Below are positions 35,922 to 44,893 of a DNA stretch of 64,000 nt, one piece after another. The stretch spans positions 178,587 through 242,586 of the forward strand of contig CALKUH010000022.1 of the NCBI GenBank assembly GCA_937996795.1. Reading direction: 5' to 3'. The notes below the pieces were generated by a model. The model saw only the letters and a program-made list of their open reading frames with translations, made no database searches and had not been told where the DNA came from. Position 1 is the stretch's first letter. Every line of letters begins with the position of its first letter. The DNA is from an uncultured Verrucomicrobiota bacterium. Lineage in GTDB: Bacteria > Verrucomicrobiota > Kiritimatiellia > CAIVKH01. Position numbers and translations under genes: made by a program.

Positions 35922-37171
35922 CCCCCCTCTCCCCACCCTCCTCCTCGTCGTCGTCCTCGTGCCCCTCGATCTCTCTCTTCCTTTCGCTCCTCCTCCTCTT
36001 CGTGCCCGCCTGCTCGAAACCCGGTGCGGGTCCCGCGGCGCACACCATTGCGCCGGGCCTGCTGGAGGTCTGGTCGGTCTATCCGGGCAAGCTCGAGGCG
36101 CGCCGCGTGGAGGTGATCTATTCCAAGTTCAACGGCAGCGCGACAATCGTGGAGATCGCGCCCGAGGGCATGCCGGTGTCCGCGGGCGATTTGCTGGTGA
36201 AATTCGACAGCTCGGCCGTGGAGCGGGAATTGCTGAAATTGCAGCGCGACTTCCAGCTCGCGCGCGCGGACCTTGAGCGGCTGGAAAAGGCGGAACTGCC
36301 GCTGGAGCTGCGCGAATTGGAGGCGCTGCGGATTGAGGCGCAGATGACCTACGAGGCGGAGCGCCAGTATCTCGAAGACAGCCGCGAGTTGTTGAAAGAG
36401 GAGCTGGTTTCGGAGCAGGAGATCGAGCAGCAGAAGTTGAAGGTGGAGCAGTTGCGCGCGCAGTTGGAGAAGCTCGACCAGAAGATCGCGCTGACGAGCG
36501 AGTTTCTCCATCCCGCGGCGCGCGAGCGCGCGCGGGCGACGCTGGCCTCGGCGGAGCAGGAGCTCGCGCTGGCCCAGGCCCAGCTCGACAACTGCACCGT
36601 CTATGCGCCGGCGGATGGCGTGGTGGTGTACCGGCCCCTGCATGTCGGCGGCGAATTCCGCACCGCGCGGGTCGGCGACAGCATCTTCAAGAACCAGCCG
36701 TTCATGATCATCCCCGACATGCGCGACCTTGTGGTGGAGTTCAACATCCCGGAGGCCGAACTCGCGCGGGTGGAGGGCGGCGGACAGGCGCGCGTGTCGC
36801 CGCTGTCCTATCCGGACCTGCGTCTCGCCGGCGCGGTTGAGTCCGTGGGGTCCATGGCCACGACGGCCACCGACCGCCCCGCGTGGCAGCGCTATTTCCG
36901 CGCGCTGATCGGGCTGAAGGAAACCGACCCGCGCCTGCGCTCCGGCATGTCGGTGCAGGCCGAAGTCCTGTCCTATCGGAAGGAGCAGGCCCTGCTCGTG
37001 CCGCGCGCGCTCGTTCGCATGGAGGGCGGCGAGCCCACCGTCCGCCTCGCGTCGAATCCGGCGAAGCCCCACCGCATCCGCATCGGCTGGGGCGATCTGC
37101 GCCACTTTGAAGCGCTGGAGGGATTGAATGCGGGCGACGTGGTCGTGGCGGGAGCGGGGAGTGACCGGTGA
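35918..37171 (+). CDS. HlyD/MacA-like adaptor, predicted lipoprotein
   Basis: A 417-aa protein from a GTG overlapping the TolC stop (GTGA). A Ser-rich N-terminus precedes a lipoprotein signal with lipobox VPAC. Two lipoyl halves (EVWSVYPGKLE..., DGVVVYRP) flank a long coiled-coil hairpin (about residues 100-215, KLQRDFQLARADLERLE and its return strand). A beta-barrel domain with AELARVEGGGQARV follows. It bridges the ABC transporter and the TolC-like channel. The last residues (GAGSDR) are encoded by the repeat element that begins at 37159. Confidence 0.9.
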   Translation: MTPLSPPSSSSSSSCPSISLFLSLLLLFVPACSKPGAGPAAHTIAPGLLEVWSVYPGKLEARRVEVIYSKFNGSATIVEIAPEGMPVSAGDLLVKFDSSAVERELLKLQRDFQLARADLERLEKAELPLELRELEALRIEAQMTYEAERQYLEDSRELLKEELVSEQEIEQQKLKVEQLRAQLEKLDQKIALTSEFLHPAARERARATLASAEQELALAQAQLDNCTVYAPADGVVVYRPLHVGGEFRTARVGDSIFKNQPFMIIPDMRDLVVEFNIPEAELARVEGGGQARVSPLSYPDLRLAGAVESVGSMATTATDRPAWQRYFRALIGLKETDPRLRSGMSVQAEVLSYRKEQALLVPRALVRMEGGEPTVRLASNPAKPHRIRIGWGDLRHFEALEGLNAGDVVVAGAGSDR

Positions 37172-37218
37172 CCGGTGTCCAGTGACCGGTCACGGATTAC
37201 GGGTCACTGGTCACCGAC
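37159..37218. repeat. Intergenic inverted-repeat element (CCGGTGACC type)
   Basis: GTGACCGGTGACCGGTGTCC is followed by AGTGACCGGTCACGGATTAC and GGGTCACTGGTCACCG, making an imperfect hairpin over the adaptor stop codon. The units match those at 11303-11332. Confidence 0.72.
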
Positions 37219-37225
37219 AAAATCC

Positions 37226-37927
37226 ATGAACGCACCGTCCATAGAACAGGAACCCGTCCTCGCGATGCGCGGGGTGTGGAAAAGTTTTCCCACGCCGCGC
37301 GGGCCGGTCCATGTGTTGCGCGGCATGGACCTCGAGATCGAGCCGGGCAGCTTCGTGGTCATCACGGGGCCGTCGGGTTCGGGCAAGTCGACGTTCCTCA
37401 ACCTCGCCTCGCTGCTCGACGCGCCGACGCAGGGCGTGATCCATTTTGCCGGCCGCGTGGTGTCCACGCTGACGGAGGACGAGCTGTGCGTGGTCCGCAA
37501 GGAACGCCTCGGCATGGTGTTCCAGAAATTCTGCCTGCTGACGCATCGCAGCGCGATCGAGAACGTGATGTTCCGTTTCCGCTATCTCGACACGCCGGAG
37601 GACGAGGCGCGCGCGCGTTCACAGGAGGCGCTCGACCTTGTCGGCCTGGGCCGGCAGGCCGACCAGCCGGTGCGGCTGATGTCGGGCGGCGAGATGCAGC
37701 GCGTCGCGATTGCCCGCGCCGTCGCGCGCAGGCCCGACCTGCTCGTGGCGGATGAGCCGACGGGCAACCTTGATCGCAAGTCCGCCGAGGCGGTGATGCA
37801 GACCTTCGAGCGCCTTCACCGCGAGGGCATCTCCATCCTGTTCGTCACGCACAACGACGAGTTGCTGCGCTACGCCACGCGCCACCTGATCTGCCGCGAG
37901 GGGCGGCTGGAGGATCGCGCGTCATGA
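37226..37927 (+). CDS. ABC transporter ATP-binding protein (MacB/LolD-like)
   Basis: A 233-aa ATPase. Walker A is GPSGSGKST, followed by Q-loop GMVFQKF, signature MSGGEMQRVAIARAV (L replaced by M), Walker B LLVADEPTGNLD and H-loop FVTHND. It belongs to the type VII clade that pairs with FtsX-like permeases. The ATG at 37226 is preferred because upstream in-frame codons lie in the repeat element. It is translationally coupled to the permease gene by a four-base overlap. Confidence 0.94.
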   Translation: MNAPSIEQEPVLAMRGVWKSFPTPRGPVHVLRGMDLEIEPGSFVVITGPSGSGKSTFLNLASLLDAPTQGVIHFAGRVVSTLTEDELCVVRKERLGMVFQKFCLLTHRSAIENVMFRFRYLDTPEDEARARSQEALDLVGLGRQADQPVRLMSGGEMQRVAIARAVARRPDLLVADEPTGNLDRKSAEAVMQTFERLHREGISILFVTHNDELLRYATRHLICREGRLEDRAS

Positions 37928-39132
37928 ATCGACGGCTGCGCGCGGCGCTGCGCGATATTTTTGACGACGTGCGCGCGCGCCCCGGCCGCGCGGGTCTTTC
38001 GTTCCTGGCCCTGGGCGTCGGCATGACGGCGCTCACGGTGCTGCTCGCGGTGCTGGGCGGTTTGCAGGAGCGCTCGCGCCAGATCCTGGAGGAACTCGGC
38101 GCGCAGGTCTTCGCCGTCACGCAGGCCCCGCCGGAGGATTCGCCGCGCGACGCCTCCCGCCTGCGGCCGCACCACGTGGACTACCTGCGCGCGAACCTGG
38201 CGGGCGGCGCGGTCTCCGGGATCCGCATGTATGACGTCGCCGGGCCGGACGAGCGCACCATCCGCGTGATGGCCACGGATGGCAGCCTGCTCGACATCCG
38301 TCCGTGGCGGCTGCTGGAGGGACGTTTCCTCGATGCGCAGGACCTTGCGCAGCGCGACCGGGTGGCCGTTGCGACGCAGCGGTTGTCCGACGATTACGGC
38401 TGGCGCGTCGGCGCCACGGCGATCCTGCGCGACACGCCGTTCCGCATCGTCGGCATCCTCGCCCTCGGGTCGGGCGCGCTGGAGTCGGAGACGACGGAAT
38501 CCGCGCTGCTGCCGTCCGAGCGCACGTTTTTTGTGCCCGCCACGCTGCCGCCCTACTGGCGTCCCAGCCGCACGATGCCGGAGGCGACGCTCGATGCGCT
38601 TTACGTGCGCGCCCCCGCGGCCCTTCCGCTCGAGACGGCGGTGGAGCAGGTGCGCTCGCTGTTGACGCAGCCGGACCAGTTTGTCGGGGACCTGTCGTTC
38701 ATCACGCCGGAGGTGTTGTTGCAGCGGCTGCGCAAACTGCAGGACACGATCCGCTTCACCGCGGGCAGCATCGCGCTGCTCTGTCTTGTGCTCGGCGGCA
38801 CGACGCTGATGAGCCTGCTCGTCGCGAATGTGCGCGAACGCGTCACGGAGATCGGCCTGCGCCGTGCGCTCGGCGCCACGCAGGCGGACATCGCCGGCCT
38901 CTTTGTGCTCGAGGCCGTGTTGCTCACCGGCATCGCCGCGATTGTCGGCGCGGGCGGCACGGGCCTTGTCCTTGCACTCGCGCGCGACCAGTTCCCCGTC
39001 CCGCTCCGGCTCGACGTGGTCGTCCTCGTCACGCCCCTCTTCGTCGCGACGCTGCTCGGCGCCGCCTTCTCCTTCTGGCCCGCCCGCGCCGCCGCGCGCA
39101 TCTCCCCCGCCGAGGCCCTGCGCAACGAGTAG
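37924..39132 (+). CDS. FtsX-domain ABC permease (MacB-like transmembrane subunit)
   Basis: A 402-aa permease with one N-terminal span (about 25-45), a periplasmic MacB-PCD-like domain (about 50-270), and three C-terminal spans (about 280-305, 335-360, 368-390) with the family motif ERVTEIGLRRALGAT between them. It has the four-span topology of MacB/LolC, with the ATPase as a separate protein. It completes the TolC/adaptor/ATPase/permease operon. The substrate is unknown; relatives export macrolides, peptides or virulence factors. Confidence 0.92.
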   Translation: MNRRLRAALRDIFDDVRARPGRAGLSFLALGVGMTALTVLLAVLGGLQERSRQILEELGAQVFAVTQAPPEDSPRDASRLRPHHVDYLRANLAGGAVSGIRMYDVAGPDERTIRVMATDGSLLDIRPWRLLEGRFLDAQDLAQRDRVAVATQRLSDDYGWRVGATAILRDTPFRIVGILALGSGALESETTESALLPSERTFFVPATLPPYWRPSRTMPEATLDALYVRAPAALPLETAVEQVRSLLTQPDQFVGDLSFITPEVLLQRLRKLQDTIRFTAGSIALLCLVLGGTTLMSLLVANVRERVTEIGLRRALGATQADIAGLFVLEAVLLTGIAAIVGAGGTGLVLALARDQFPVPLRLDVVVLVTPLFVATLLGAAFSFWPARAAARISPAEALRNE

Positions 39133-39227
39133 AGGAAGAACGGCGGCCTTTGCAGCCGATCCCCGCCCGAATTATCATCGTGCATCTTTTCGGGATCGGG
39201 TTTTAATACCGACAAAGGAGCACGATC

Positions 39228-39650
39228 ATGTGGACCTATGACACGGCGTTGAAGTGGACGGGCGGCGAAGCGGGGATTGAACAGGCGGCGGCGCGCCCGG
39301 ACCTGGCCATCAGCTCACCCCCGGAGTTCGGCGGCAAGGAAGACCTCTGGAATCCGGAGTTGCTGCTTGTCGGCGCGGTCGAGGCCTGCATGCTGCTCAC
39401 AACGCTCAGTGTCGCGCAGCGGCAGAAGATCACGCTCGCCGGCTACAGCAGCACCGCGTCGGGCCAGATGGCGAAGACCCCCGAGGGCCTGCGCTTCCAG
39501 GGCATCGCGATCGCGGTGACGCTGACCGTTCCCGCGGGCACGGATGAGGCGAAGGCGGCGCAGGTCGTGCATACGGCGGAAAAATACTGCCCCGTTTCCA
39601 ACGCCGTGAAGTGTCCCGTCACGGTGCAGGTCACCGTGCGCACGGCCTAG
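39228..39650 (+). CDS. OsmC-family peroxidase-like protein
   Basis: The product is 140 aa with GGAG before the ATG. The two active-site Cys of OsmC/Ohr proteins are present, in VEACMLLT (about 51) and KYCPVSNAV (about 123). The central GYSSTASGQMAKTPEGLRF strand pair fits the fold. These enzymes reduce organic hydroperoxides or oxidised thiols in the cytoplasm. It is followed directly by the pgsA-like gene (7 bp). Confidence 0.9.
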   Translation: MWTYDTALKWTGGEAGIEQAAARPDLAISSPPEFGGKEDLWNPELLLVGAVEACMLLTTLSVAQRQKITLAGYSSTASGQMAKTPEGLRFQGIAIAVTLTVPAGTDEAKAAQVVHTAEKYCPVSNAVKCPVTVQVTVRTA

Positions 39651-39657
39651 ACCCGGA

Positions 39658-40263
39658 ATGTCCGCGGCCACGCCATCGCACGGGTTGACGCTGGCGACGA
39701 AGGTTACGCTGCTGCGCATCCTCTGCATTCCCGCCTTTGTGGTCCTGGTCGTCTATTACCTGGCGGGCGTGCAGCGCGGCGAGCCGGATGCCGCGTATCG
39801 GTGGGGCGCGCTCGCGCTGTTCGTGGCGGTCGCCGCGACGGATGCGCTGGACGGATACCTCGCGCGGTCCCGCAACGAGGTGTCGAACCTCGGGCGTGTG
39901 CTCGATCCGCTGGCGGACAAGACGCTGCTGCTCTCCGCGCTGATCCTCCTCACGCGCCCCGACCTGGCCGCGCTCACGCCGCACATCCCCATCTGGTTCA
40001 CAGCGCTTGTCATCAGCCGCGATGTCCTGCTCGTCGGCGGGTACTTCCTCGTCCGCCACCTCGCCGGCGGCGTCCATGTGCAGCCGCGCTGGACGGGCAA
40101 GCTGGCGACGGTCCTGCAAATGGCCACGATTGCGTGGGTCCTTGCGCAGGCGCCCGAACGCCACTTCACCCTGCTCGTCGCCGTTGCCGGCGTCTTCACC
40201 GCCATCGCCGGCCTCCAGTATCTCCGCGACGGATGGAGGCAGGTGGAGCACCCCGGGCGGTAG
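39658..40263 (+). CDS. pgsA: CDP-alcohol phosphatidyltransferase (PgsA-like)
   Basis: A 201-aa membrane enzyme. The CDP-alcohol motif is complete: DALDGYLAR, eight residues, then GRVLDPLADK, giving the D-x2-D-G-x2-A-R-x8-G-x3-D-x3-D pattern. Several spans surround it. It probably makes phosphatidylglycerophosphate from CDP-diacylglycerol and glycerol 3-phosphate; other alcohols cannot be excluded from the motif alone. Confidence 0.9.
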   Translation: MSAATPSHGLTLATKVTLLRILCIPAFVVLVVYYLAGVQRGEPDAAYRWGALALFVAVAATDALDGYLARSRNEVSNLGRVLDPLADKTLLLSALILLTRPDLAALTPHIPIWFTALVISRDVLLVGGYFLVRHLAGGVHVQPRWTGKLATVLQMATIAWVLAQAPERHFTLLVAVAGVFTAIAGLQYLRDGWRQVEHPGR

Positions 40264-40307
40264 TGTCGGGGCGTTGTTGTTCGCGTGCGTTGTGGTAGGA
40301 TGGACAC

Positions 40308-40994
40308 ATGAGCGACTGGTTGATTGCGTTGCTGGTGGGCGCCGGGGCGGGCGCATTCGCGGTGTGGCGCGGCCGGGGCAAACGCGTGGCGCCGGCGGCG
40401 CAGGTGACGGTGCATTCGTCGATCGAGGAACTGCGCACGATCGGGGAGTTGTCCGTCTTCAAGGCGCTAACGAAGGAGATCGTCACCGCGCGCGACCACT
40501 GGGCCGGATCCTTTGGGCAGCGCTACCTCGAGTGGTTGTTCACGTCGAAGAAGATGGCGATGATCTTCGCATTCGACATCGATTTCCGATTCGACCTGCG
40601 CGACCCGTCGTTCCGGATCGTGAAAACGGACGGCGGCGGCTTCCGCCTGGAGCTGCCGCCGCTGCGCTACGACATCCACATCCGCGACATCACGTTTTAC
40701 GATGAGCAGAAGACGAAGATGATGCCGTGGCTCGTGCCGGATCTGATCAACGCCGCCTTCGGCGCGGGGTTTAACGAGCAGGACCGCAACAAGCTGAAGG
40801 ACGAGGCGCGCGGGCAGGCCGAGAAACTCGCGGCGAACCTCGTGCACCGCCTGAAGCCCGAAGTCCACAGCTCCGCGCGCGAAACCCTGCTGCTGCTGGC
40901 GCGCGGCTTCACCGACCAGCCGGTGGACATCGTCTTCGAAGACAAAGCCCCCGTCCAATCCACCGTCGAATTCGCCGCCGATTCCAAGCGATAG
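40308..40994 (+). CDS. DUF4230-like membrane-anchored protein
   Basis: The product is 228 aa with one N-terminal span (about 3-20). IEELRTIGELSVFKALTKEI and a region KMAMIFAFDIDFRFDLRD follow; these resemble the DUF4230 family, whose role is unknown. The rest is mixed alpha/beta with a conserved-looking PPLRYDIHIRDITFYDEQKT and a helical C-terminus. The bulk should face the periplasm or cytoplasm on a single anchor. No catalytic motif is visible. Confidence 0.7.
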   Translation: MSDWLIALLVGAGAGAFAVWRGRGKRVAPAAQVTVHSSIEELRTIGELSVFKALTKEIVTARDHWAGSFGQRYLEWLFTSKKMAMIFAFDIDFRFDLRDPSFRIVKTDGGGFRLELPPLRYDIHIRDITFYDEQKTKMMPWLVPDLINAAFGAGFNEQDRNKLKDEARGQAEKLAANLVHRLKPEVHSSARETLLLLARGFTDQPVDIVFEDKAPVQSTVEFAADSKR

Positions 40995-41020
40995 CGTTCG
41001 ATTGCAATGAGACGGAAAGA

Positions 41021-41052
41021 CGGATTGATATAAATCCGCATTGGGGTATATT
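41021..41052 (+). promoter_or_regulatory. Promoter and operator of the toxin-antitoxin pair
   Basis: -35 TTGATA (41025-41030), 16-base spacer, -10 TATATT (41047-41052). A perfect palindrome CGGATT-GATATA-AATCCG (41021-41038) overlaps the -35 box. This is the usual layout for autorepression by a ribbon-helix-helix antitoxin. Confidence 0.6.
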
Positions 41053-41058
41053 CAGGGC

Positions 41059-41328
41059 GTGAAAACGACCATCGATATTCCGGAGCCGTTATACAAGCGG
41101 GCTAAAATCAAGGCGTTGGAACGTGGAGAGAGCCTGAGGCAGGTGGTGCTCGATGCGCTGGCACATGAGCTGGACGCACCCATCGAGATGTCGCGGAAGG
41201 CAACTTTTGCGCAGCGGAGGACGCTTGTGCCCGCCTTTGTGCTTCAAGAGGCGAAAGGCGCCTACAACTCAAGGGACGGCCAGCCCGATGTGACGACGCT
41301 CATTTCCGAGGAGCGCGATGCACGCTGA
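41059..41328 (+). CDS. Ribbon-helix-helix antitoxin (VapB-like)
   Basis: An 89-aa protein from the GTG at 41059. The N-terminus VKTTIDIPEPLYKRAKIKAL is a ribbon strand followed by helix A, and ESLRQVVLDALAHEL is helix B. The C-terminal part, rich in charged residues, would wrap the toxin. The gene overlaps the PIN gene by 11 bases. It should repress its own promoter through the palindrome just upstream. Confidence 0.82.
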   Translation: MKTTIDIPEPLYKRAKIKALERGESLRQVVLDALAHELDAPIEMSRKATFAQRRTLVPAFVLQEAKGAYNSRDGQPDVTTLISEERDAR

Positions 41329-41764
41329 TGTGGTGTTTTTTGACACCAGCTATCTGGCGCGTCTTTATGTGAAGGACGCCGGATACGGTGAAGTCAGGCG
41401 CCTGACGGAACAGGTTCATACGATCACACTTGCCTGGCATGCGCATACCGAACTCGTGTCCGCCCTCCACCGAGCGTATCGGGAGTCCCGCCTGAGCCAG
41501 GACGCCTTTCGCGCGGGCGTTGAACAGTTCGAGCAGGATGGGGCGGCGGGGCTTTTTCGCTGGGTGACGCCGGACGCCGGACTTCTGCGCCGCGTTGAGC
41601 AGGTGTACCTGGATGCGCCCGCTTCAGTCTTCCTGCGCGCAGCCGACGCCGTACATCTGGCCTGTGCGGCGGAGAGTGGGTTCGCGGACATCTATTCAAA
41701 CGACGCCCGTCTCCTTGCGGCGGCTCCGCTATTTGGCCTTGAGGGGCGGAACATCATCGGTTAA
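41318..41764 (+). CDS. PIN-domain toxin (VapC-like ribonuclease)
   Basis: A 148-aa PIN protein. Acidic residues that bind metal are in place: FFDTSYLARLY (Asp, about 9), HTELVSALHR (Glu, about 44), RAADAVHLACA (Asp, about 110) and YSNDARL (Asp, about 129). VapC-type toxins cut tRNA or rRNA to halt translation until bound by the antitoxin. The coupled upstream antitoxin supports a type II system. Confidence 0.88.
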   Translation: MHADVVFFDTSYLARLYVKDAGYGEVRRLTEQVHTITLAWHAHTELVSALHRAYRESRLSQDAFRAGVEQFEQDGAAGLFRWVTPDAGLLRRVEQVYLDAPASVFLRAADAVHLACAAESGFADIYSNDARLLAAAPLFGLEGRNIIG

Positions 41765-41805
41765 TTCGCGTTGAATCGCGCCGGGTGGCGGCGCACTATG
41801 TGCGT

Positions 41806-42510
41806 ATGCATCGCGGGCGCGCACGGCGGCTTGCTGTCCTGCTGGCGGCGGGGTGGCTGGCCCACACAGCGGCGGCGCTCGACGTGGTCGTTACGCGGCA
41901 CGCCGAGACGCTGGCCAATGTCACGAAGGACTACTCCGTTTTCAACCAGCGCCACTTCACCGAAGAGGGCGCCCGGCAGATTGAGGCGCTGACCGACGCG
42001 CTCCGGCCCCATCGATTCGACGCGATTGTGGTGAGCCCGGCCTACCGCACGCTGAAGACCATCGAGCCCTACCTTAAAGAAAGCGGCCAGTCGGCGGAGA
42101 TTTGGCCTGAGGTGGATGAGTGCTGCTGGCAGCTCCTGCGCGAGGGCGCGACGTCGCCGCCGGGGCTGCCGGTCCTGCTGGAGCCGGAGCAGCGCACGCT
42201 GTTTTTCCTGCGTGCGGACGCGCCGCAGGTGGCGCCCGGGAACGAATCCTACGAAGAAGGCGTGCGCCGCATACAAGCCGCGGCCGGGGCGCTGCGCGCG
42301 CGGTGGAGCGGGACGGAGGCCGTGGTGCTGGTGGTGGCGCACCAACATACGGGTTCGCGGCTGGTGGAGACCCTGCTGGGCGAGGCGCCGGAGGGACGCC
42401 ACCGCATCCACAATGCGCGGTTCACACATCTCCGCGAAGAGAACGGGCGTTTCGTCCTCGTCGAACTCAACGGTGCGGAGGTCCGTGTGGAGCGCGCGGT
42501 GTCGCCGTGA
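41806..42510 (+). CDS. Exported histidine-phosphatase-superfamily protein
   Basis: A 234-aa protein with a signal peptide (about 1-23). The phosphohistidine motif is VVTRHAET, a distal Arg is in VVSPAYRTLKT, Glu lies in the central region, and the second catalytic His is in VVAHQHTGSR. Family members are periplasmic or cytoplasmic phosphatases or mutases; the substrate here is unknown. A GTG at 41785 would give an N-terminal extension, but the ATG places the basic stretch and hydrophobic core correctly. The stop overlaps the antiporter start (GTGA). Confidence 0.82.
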   Translation: MHRGRARRLAVLLAAGWLAHTAAALDVVVTRHAETLANVTKDYSVFNQRHFTEEGARQIEALTDALRPHRFDAIVVSPAYRTLKTIEPYLKESGQSAEIWPEVDECCWQLLREGATSPPGLPVLLEPEQRTLFFLRADAPQVAPGNESYEEGVRRIQAAAGALRARWSGTEAVVLVVAHQHTGSRLVETLLGEAPEGRHRIHNARFTHLREENGRFVLVELNGAEVRVERAVSP

Positions 42511-44261
42511 ATGCGATCCCGAATCCCAAGATGGCTGGCGCGCGGCGCGGCGCGGGCGTGTGGCGGGTCGTCGCGGCGTTATCCGTGTTGGGCGCGAGCC
42601 CGGCGTGGGCGTCATCGGGCGAAGGCGACGGGGCCGGGCATTTCATTTTCCAGATGGCGGTGATCCTGTTGTTCGCGCACCTGGGCGGCGCGCTGGCCCG
42701 GCGGCATCGCCTGCCGGGCGTGGTGGGCGAACTGCTGGCCGGACTGCTGGTGGGCCCCTTCGCGCTGGGCGGGCTGGACTGGCCCCTGTTGGGCGCGCCC
42801 TTTCCCGGCGCGGTCGCGCCGGGCGGCGCTGCGTTGCCGGCGGAAATCATGCACCTCTCGACGCTGGCGGCGGTCCTGCTGCTGTTTGTGTCGGGGTTGG
42901 AAACCGACGTGGGCATGTTCATGCGCTACAGCGGCCCGGGCTTCGCCGTCGGCGTCGCGGGGGTGATCGCGGCGTACGTGCTGGGTGCGGGCGGCGCCCT
43001 CGCGCTCGGGCTGGCGGAAACGTGGCTTGATCCGAGGGCCATGTTCTTCGGGGCGGTGTCGACCGCCACCTCGGTGGGCATCACGGCGCGCCTGTTGAGC
43101 GAGCGCCGCCGGCTGGAAACACCGGAGGGCGTGACGATCCTCGCGGCGGCGGTGCTGGACGACATCCTGTGCTTCGTCCTGCTCGCCGTGGTCGTGGGCA
43201 TCACGCAGGCCCAGCTTCAAGGCGCGGCCTTTGCGTGGAGCGCGATCGCCGGCGTGGCCGCGCGCACCGTGGGGTTCTGGATCCTGCTGGCGGGCGCCGG
43301 ATTGCTGCTGGGCCGCCGCGTTGCGCGCCTGTTGAAACTCCTCGGCTCGCACGAGACGATCGGCTTCGCGACCTTCGGCCTCGCGCTGCTCGTCGCGGGC
43401 GTCAGCGAGCGCATGGGCCTGGCCGCCATCATCGGCGCCTACACCACGGGGCTGGCGCTTTCGCGCAGCGACCTGGCGGATGTGATTCGCGCGCGACTGC
43501 ATGGCCTCTATGCCGGGCTCGTTCCGGTGTTCTTCTGCGTGTCCGGCATGCTGGTGGATGTCGCGTCGCTGCGCGGCGCGGCGGGGATCGGCCTGGTGTT
43601 CACGCTGCTGGCCGTGGCGTCCAAGGTGGGCGGCTGCGGGCTCGCCGCGCTGCTGTCCGGATTCAATGGGTTGGGCGCGCTCCGCGTCGGCCTCGGCATG
43701 TTGCCGCGCGGCGAGGTGGCGCTGATCGTCGCGGGGCTCGGCCTGGCGCAGGGCGTGTTGACGCCGCAGCTATACGGCGTGTCCGTGATGATGGCGATCC
43801 TGACAACCTTGGTTGCGCCGCCGCTGTTGAATCCGCTGCTGACGGAGCGCACGGGATTGCGGCGGGCGCACCGCGGCGACGCGCCCGCGCAGGAGCTGGT
43901 CGCGCTGGACCTGCCGCGCGAGGATGTGGTGGAACTGCTGCTGGGCCGCGTGGTCGAGGCGCTGCGCCGCGAGGAGTTCCTTGTGCAGCCGCTGCCCGGC
44001 GACGAAAGTTTTCGCGCGCGCCAGGACGACCGCATCCTCACGCTCTCCCGGGAGGGCACCCGCCTGCAGATCGTCGTGCCACCGGACCAGGCGGCGTTCG
44101 CGCGCTACCTGGTGCTGGAGGAGCTGATCGAACTGGAGGATTTGCTCGAAGCCTGCCGCCGCGAAGGCCGCCTGTCGGCCATGCAGCACGACCTTATCCG
44201 CGACGTGTTCCGCAACGCCCCGCCTCAGCAGGTCGCGGACGAAGCGTCGCGCGACGCGTGA
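42507..44261 (+). CDS. Kef/CPA2-type cation:proton antiporter
   Basis: The product is 584 aa with about 12 membrane spans across residues 45-440. The CPA2 core patterns are present: GVVGELLAGLLVGP, LLFVSGLETD, STATSVGITARLL, LDDILCFVLL (with the conserved Asp pair) and MLPRGEVALIVAGLGLAQG. The last 130 residues are a soluble domain containing PTS EIIA-like or regulatory helical segments (VLEELIELEDLLEACR), and no TrkA-N domain. It exchanges Na+ or K+ for H+. The GTG at 42507 overlaps the previous stop; the ATG at 42531 is also possible. Confidence 0.9.
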   Translation: MNAIPNPKMAGARRGAGVWRVVAALSVLGASPAWASSGEGDGAGHFIFQMAVILLFAHLGGALARRHRLPGVVGELLAGLLVGPFALGGLDWPLLGAPFPGAVAPGGAALPAEIMHLSTLAAVLLLFVSGLETDVGMFMRYSGPGFAVGVAGVIAAYVLGAGGALALGLAETWLDPRAMFFGAVSTATSVGITARLLSERRRLETPEGVTILAAAVLDDILCFVLLAVVVGITQAQLQGAAFAWSAIAGVAARTVGFWILLAGAGLLLGRRVARLLKLLGSHETIGFATFGLALLVAGVSERMGLAAIIGAYTTGLALSRSDLADVIRARLHGLYAGLVPVFFCVSGMLVDVASLRGAAGIGLVFTLLAVASKVGGCGLAALLSGFNGLGALRVGLGMLPRGEVALIVAGLGLAQGVLTPQLYGVSVMMAILTTLVAPPLLNPLLTERTGLRRAHRGDAPAQELVALDLPREDVVELLLGRVVEALRREEFLVQPLPGDESFRARQDDRILTLSREGTRLQIVVPPDQAAFARYLVLEELIELEDLLEACRREGRLSAMQHDLIRDVFRNAPPQQVADEASRDA

Positions 44262-44893
44262 TTTCGTTTTCGCCAGAGCCAGAACCGGAAGCTCCACGTG
44301 CGCAGCGCGCAGAACGGCGACAGCAGCCGGTACCGCTCCTTGTAGGCGGCGAAGGCGTCCGGCCACAGCTCGGCGCGGCCCTCGAGGCCCGTGCGGTAGA
44401 AGCGCGCGAGTTCCTTGCCGACATAAAAATGAAAATACGGTGAGCGGAACCAGAACGTGCGCGCGCGGCCGAAATCGACGTAGGCGAGCGAGCCGTCGGG
44501 CCGCCGGATGAAGTTCGCGAGCGACGGATCGTTCGTGACCACCATGCGCTCGTGGATCGCGGCGAGCAGGCGCGCCATCTCCACTGCCTCGCGGAACCCG
44601 GCCCGCGCCAGCGGCTCCCCGGCGATGTATTCCTTGCGCAGGATGATCTCGCGCCCCTCGGGGCCGTCGTGCACGCCGTGACCATAGGAGCGCGGCACCG
44701 GAAGTCCTGCAAGGCGTTTCAGCGCGTTGTGCTCGCGCACCCACACGCGGCGCCAGTCGCGGCGCCCCCGGTGGTGCACGAACCGCTTCGCGATGACGAG
44801 GCCGTCCTCGAGATACACCTCGCGCAGCGTCCGATAGACCCAGCGACGGCTGAGCAGTTTCCCCCGCACCGGCGGCACCGACCTTGTTCCCAT
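44225..44893 (-). CDS. LPS-kinase-like protein (KdkA/WaaP family)
   Basis: A 222-aa protein kinase-like fold. It shows a nucleotide-side Lys and acidic residues around IAKRFVHHRG, the hinge RKEYIAGEPLA, the catalytic loop TNDPSLANFI (Asp and Asn), and the metal loop VDFGRAR (DFG). This pattern fits the Kdo or heptose kinases that phosphorylate the inner core of LPS; the lipopolysaccharide of this organism is unknown. Its 3' end overlaps the antiporter gene tail-to-tail by 37 bp. Confidence 0.8.
   Translation of the reverse strand: MGTRSVPPVRGKLLSRRWVYRTLREVYLEDGLVIAKRFVHHRGRRDWRRVWVREHNALKRLAGLPVPRSYGHGVHDGPEGREIILRKEYIAGEPLARAGFREAVEMARLLAAIHERMVVTNDPSLANFIRRPDGSLAYVDFGRARTFWFRSPYFHFYVGKELARFYRTGLEGRAELWPDAFAAYKERYRLLSPFCALRTWSFRFWLWRKRNHASRDASSATC

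Noticed and set aside
42120..42506. N-terminal extension of the antiporter
   Set aside because: This in-frame stretch is out of frame with and overlaps the phosphatase gene; the membrane protein begins at 42507 or 42531.
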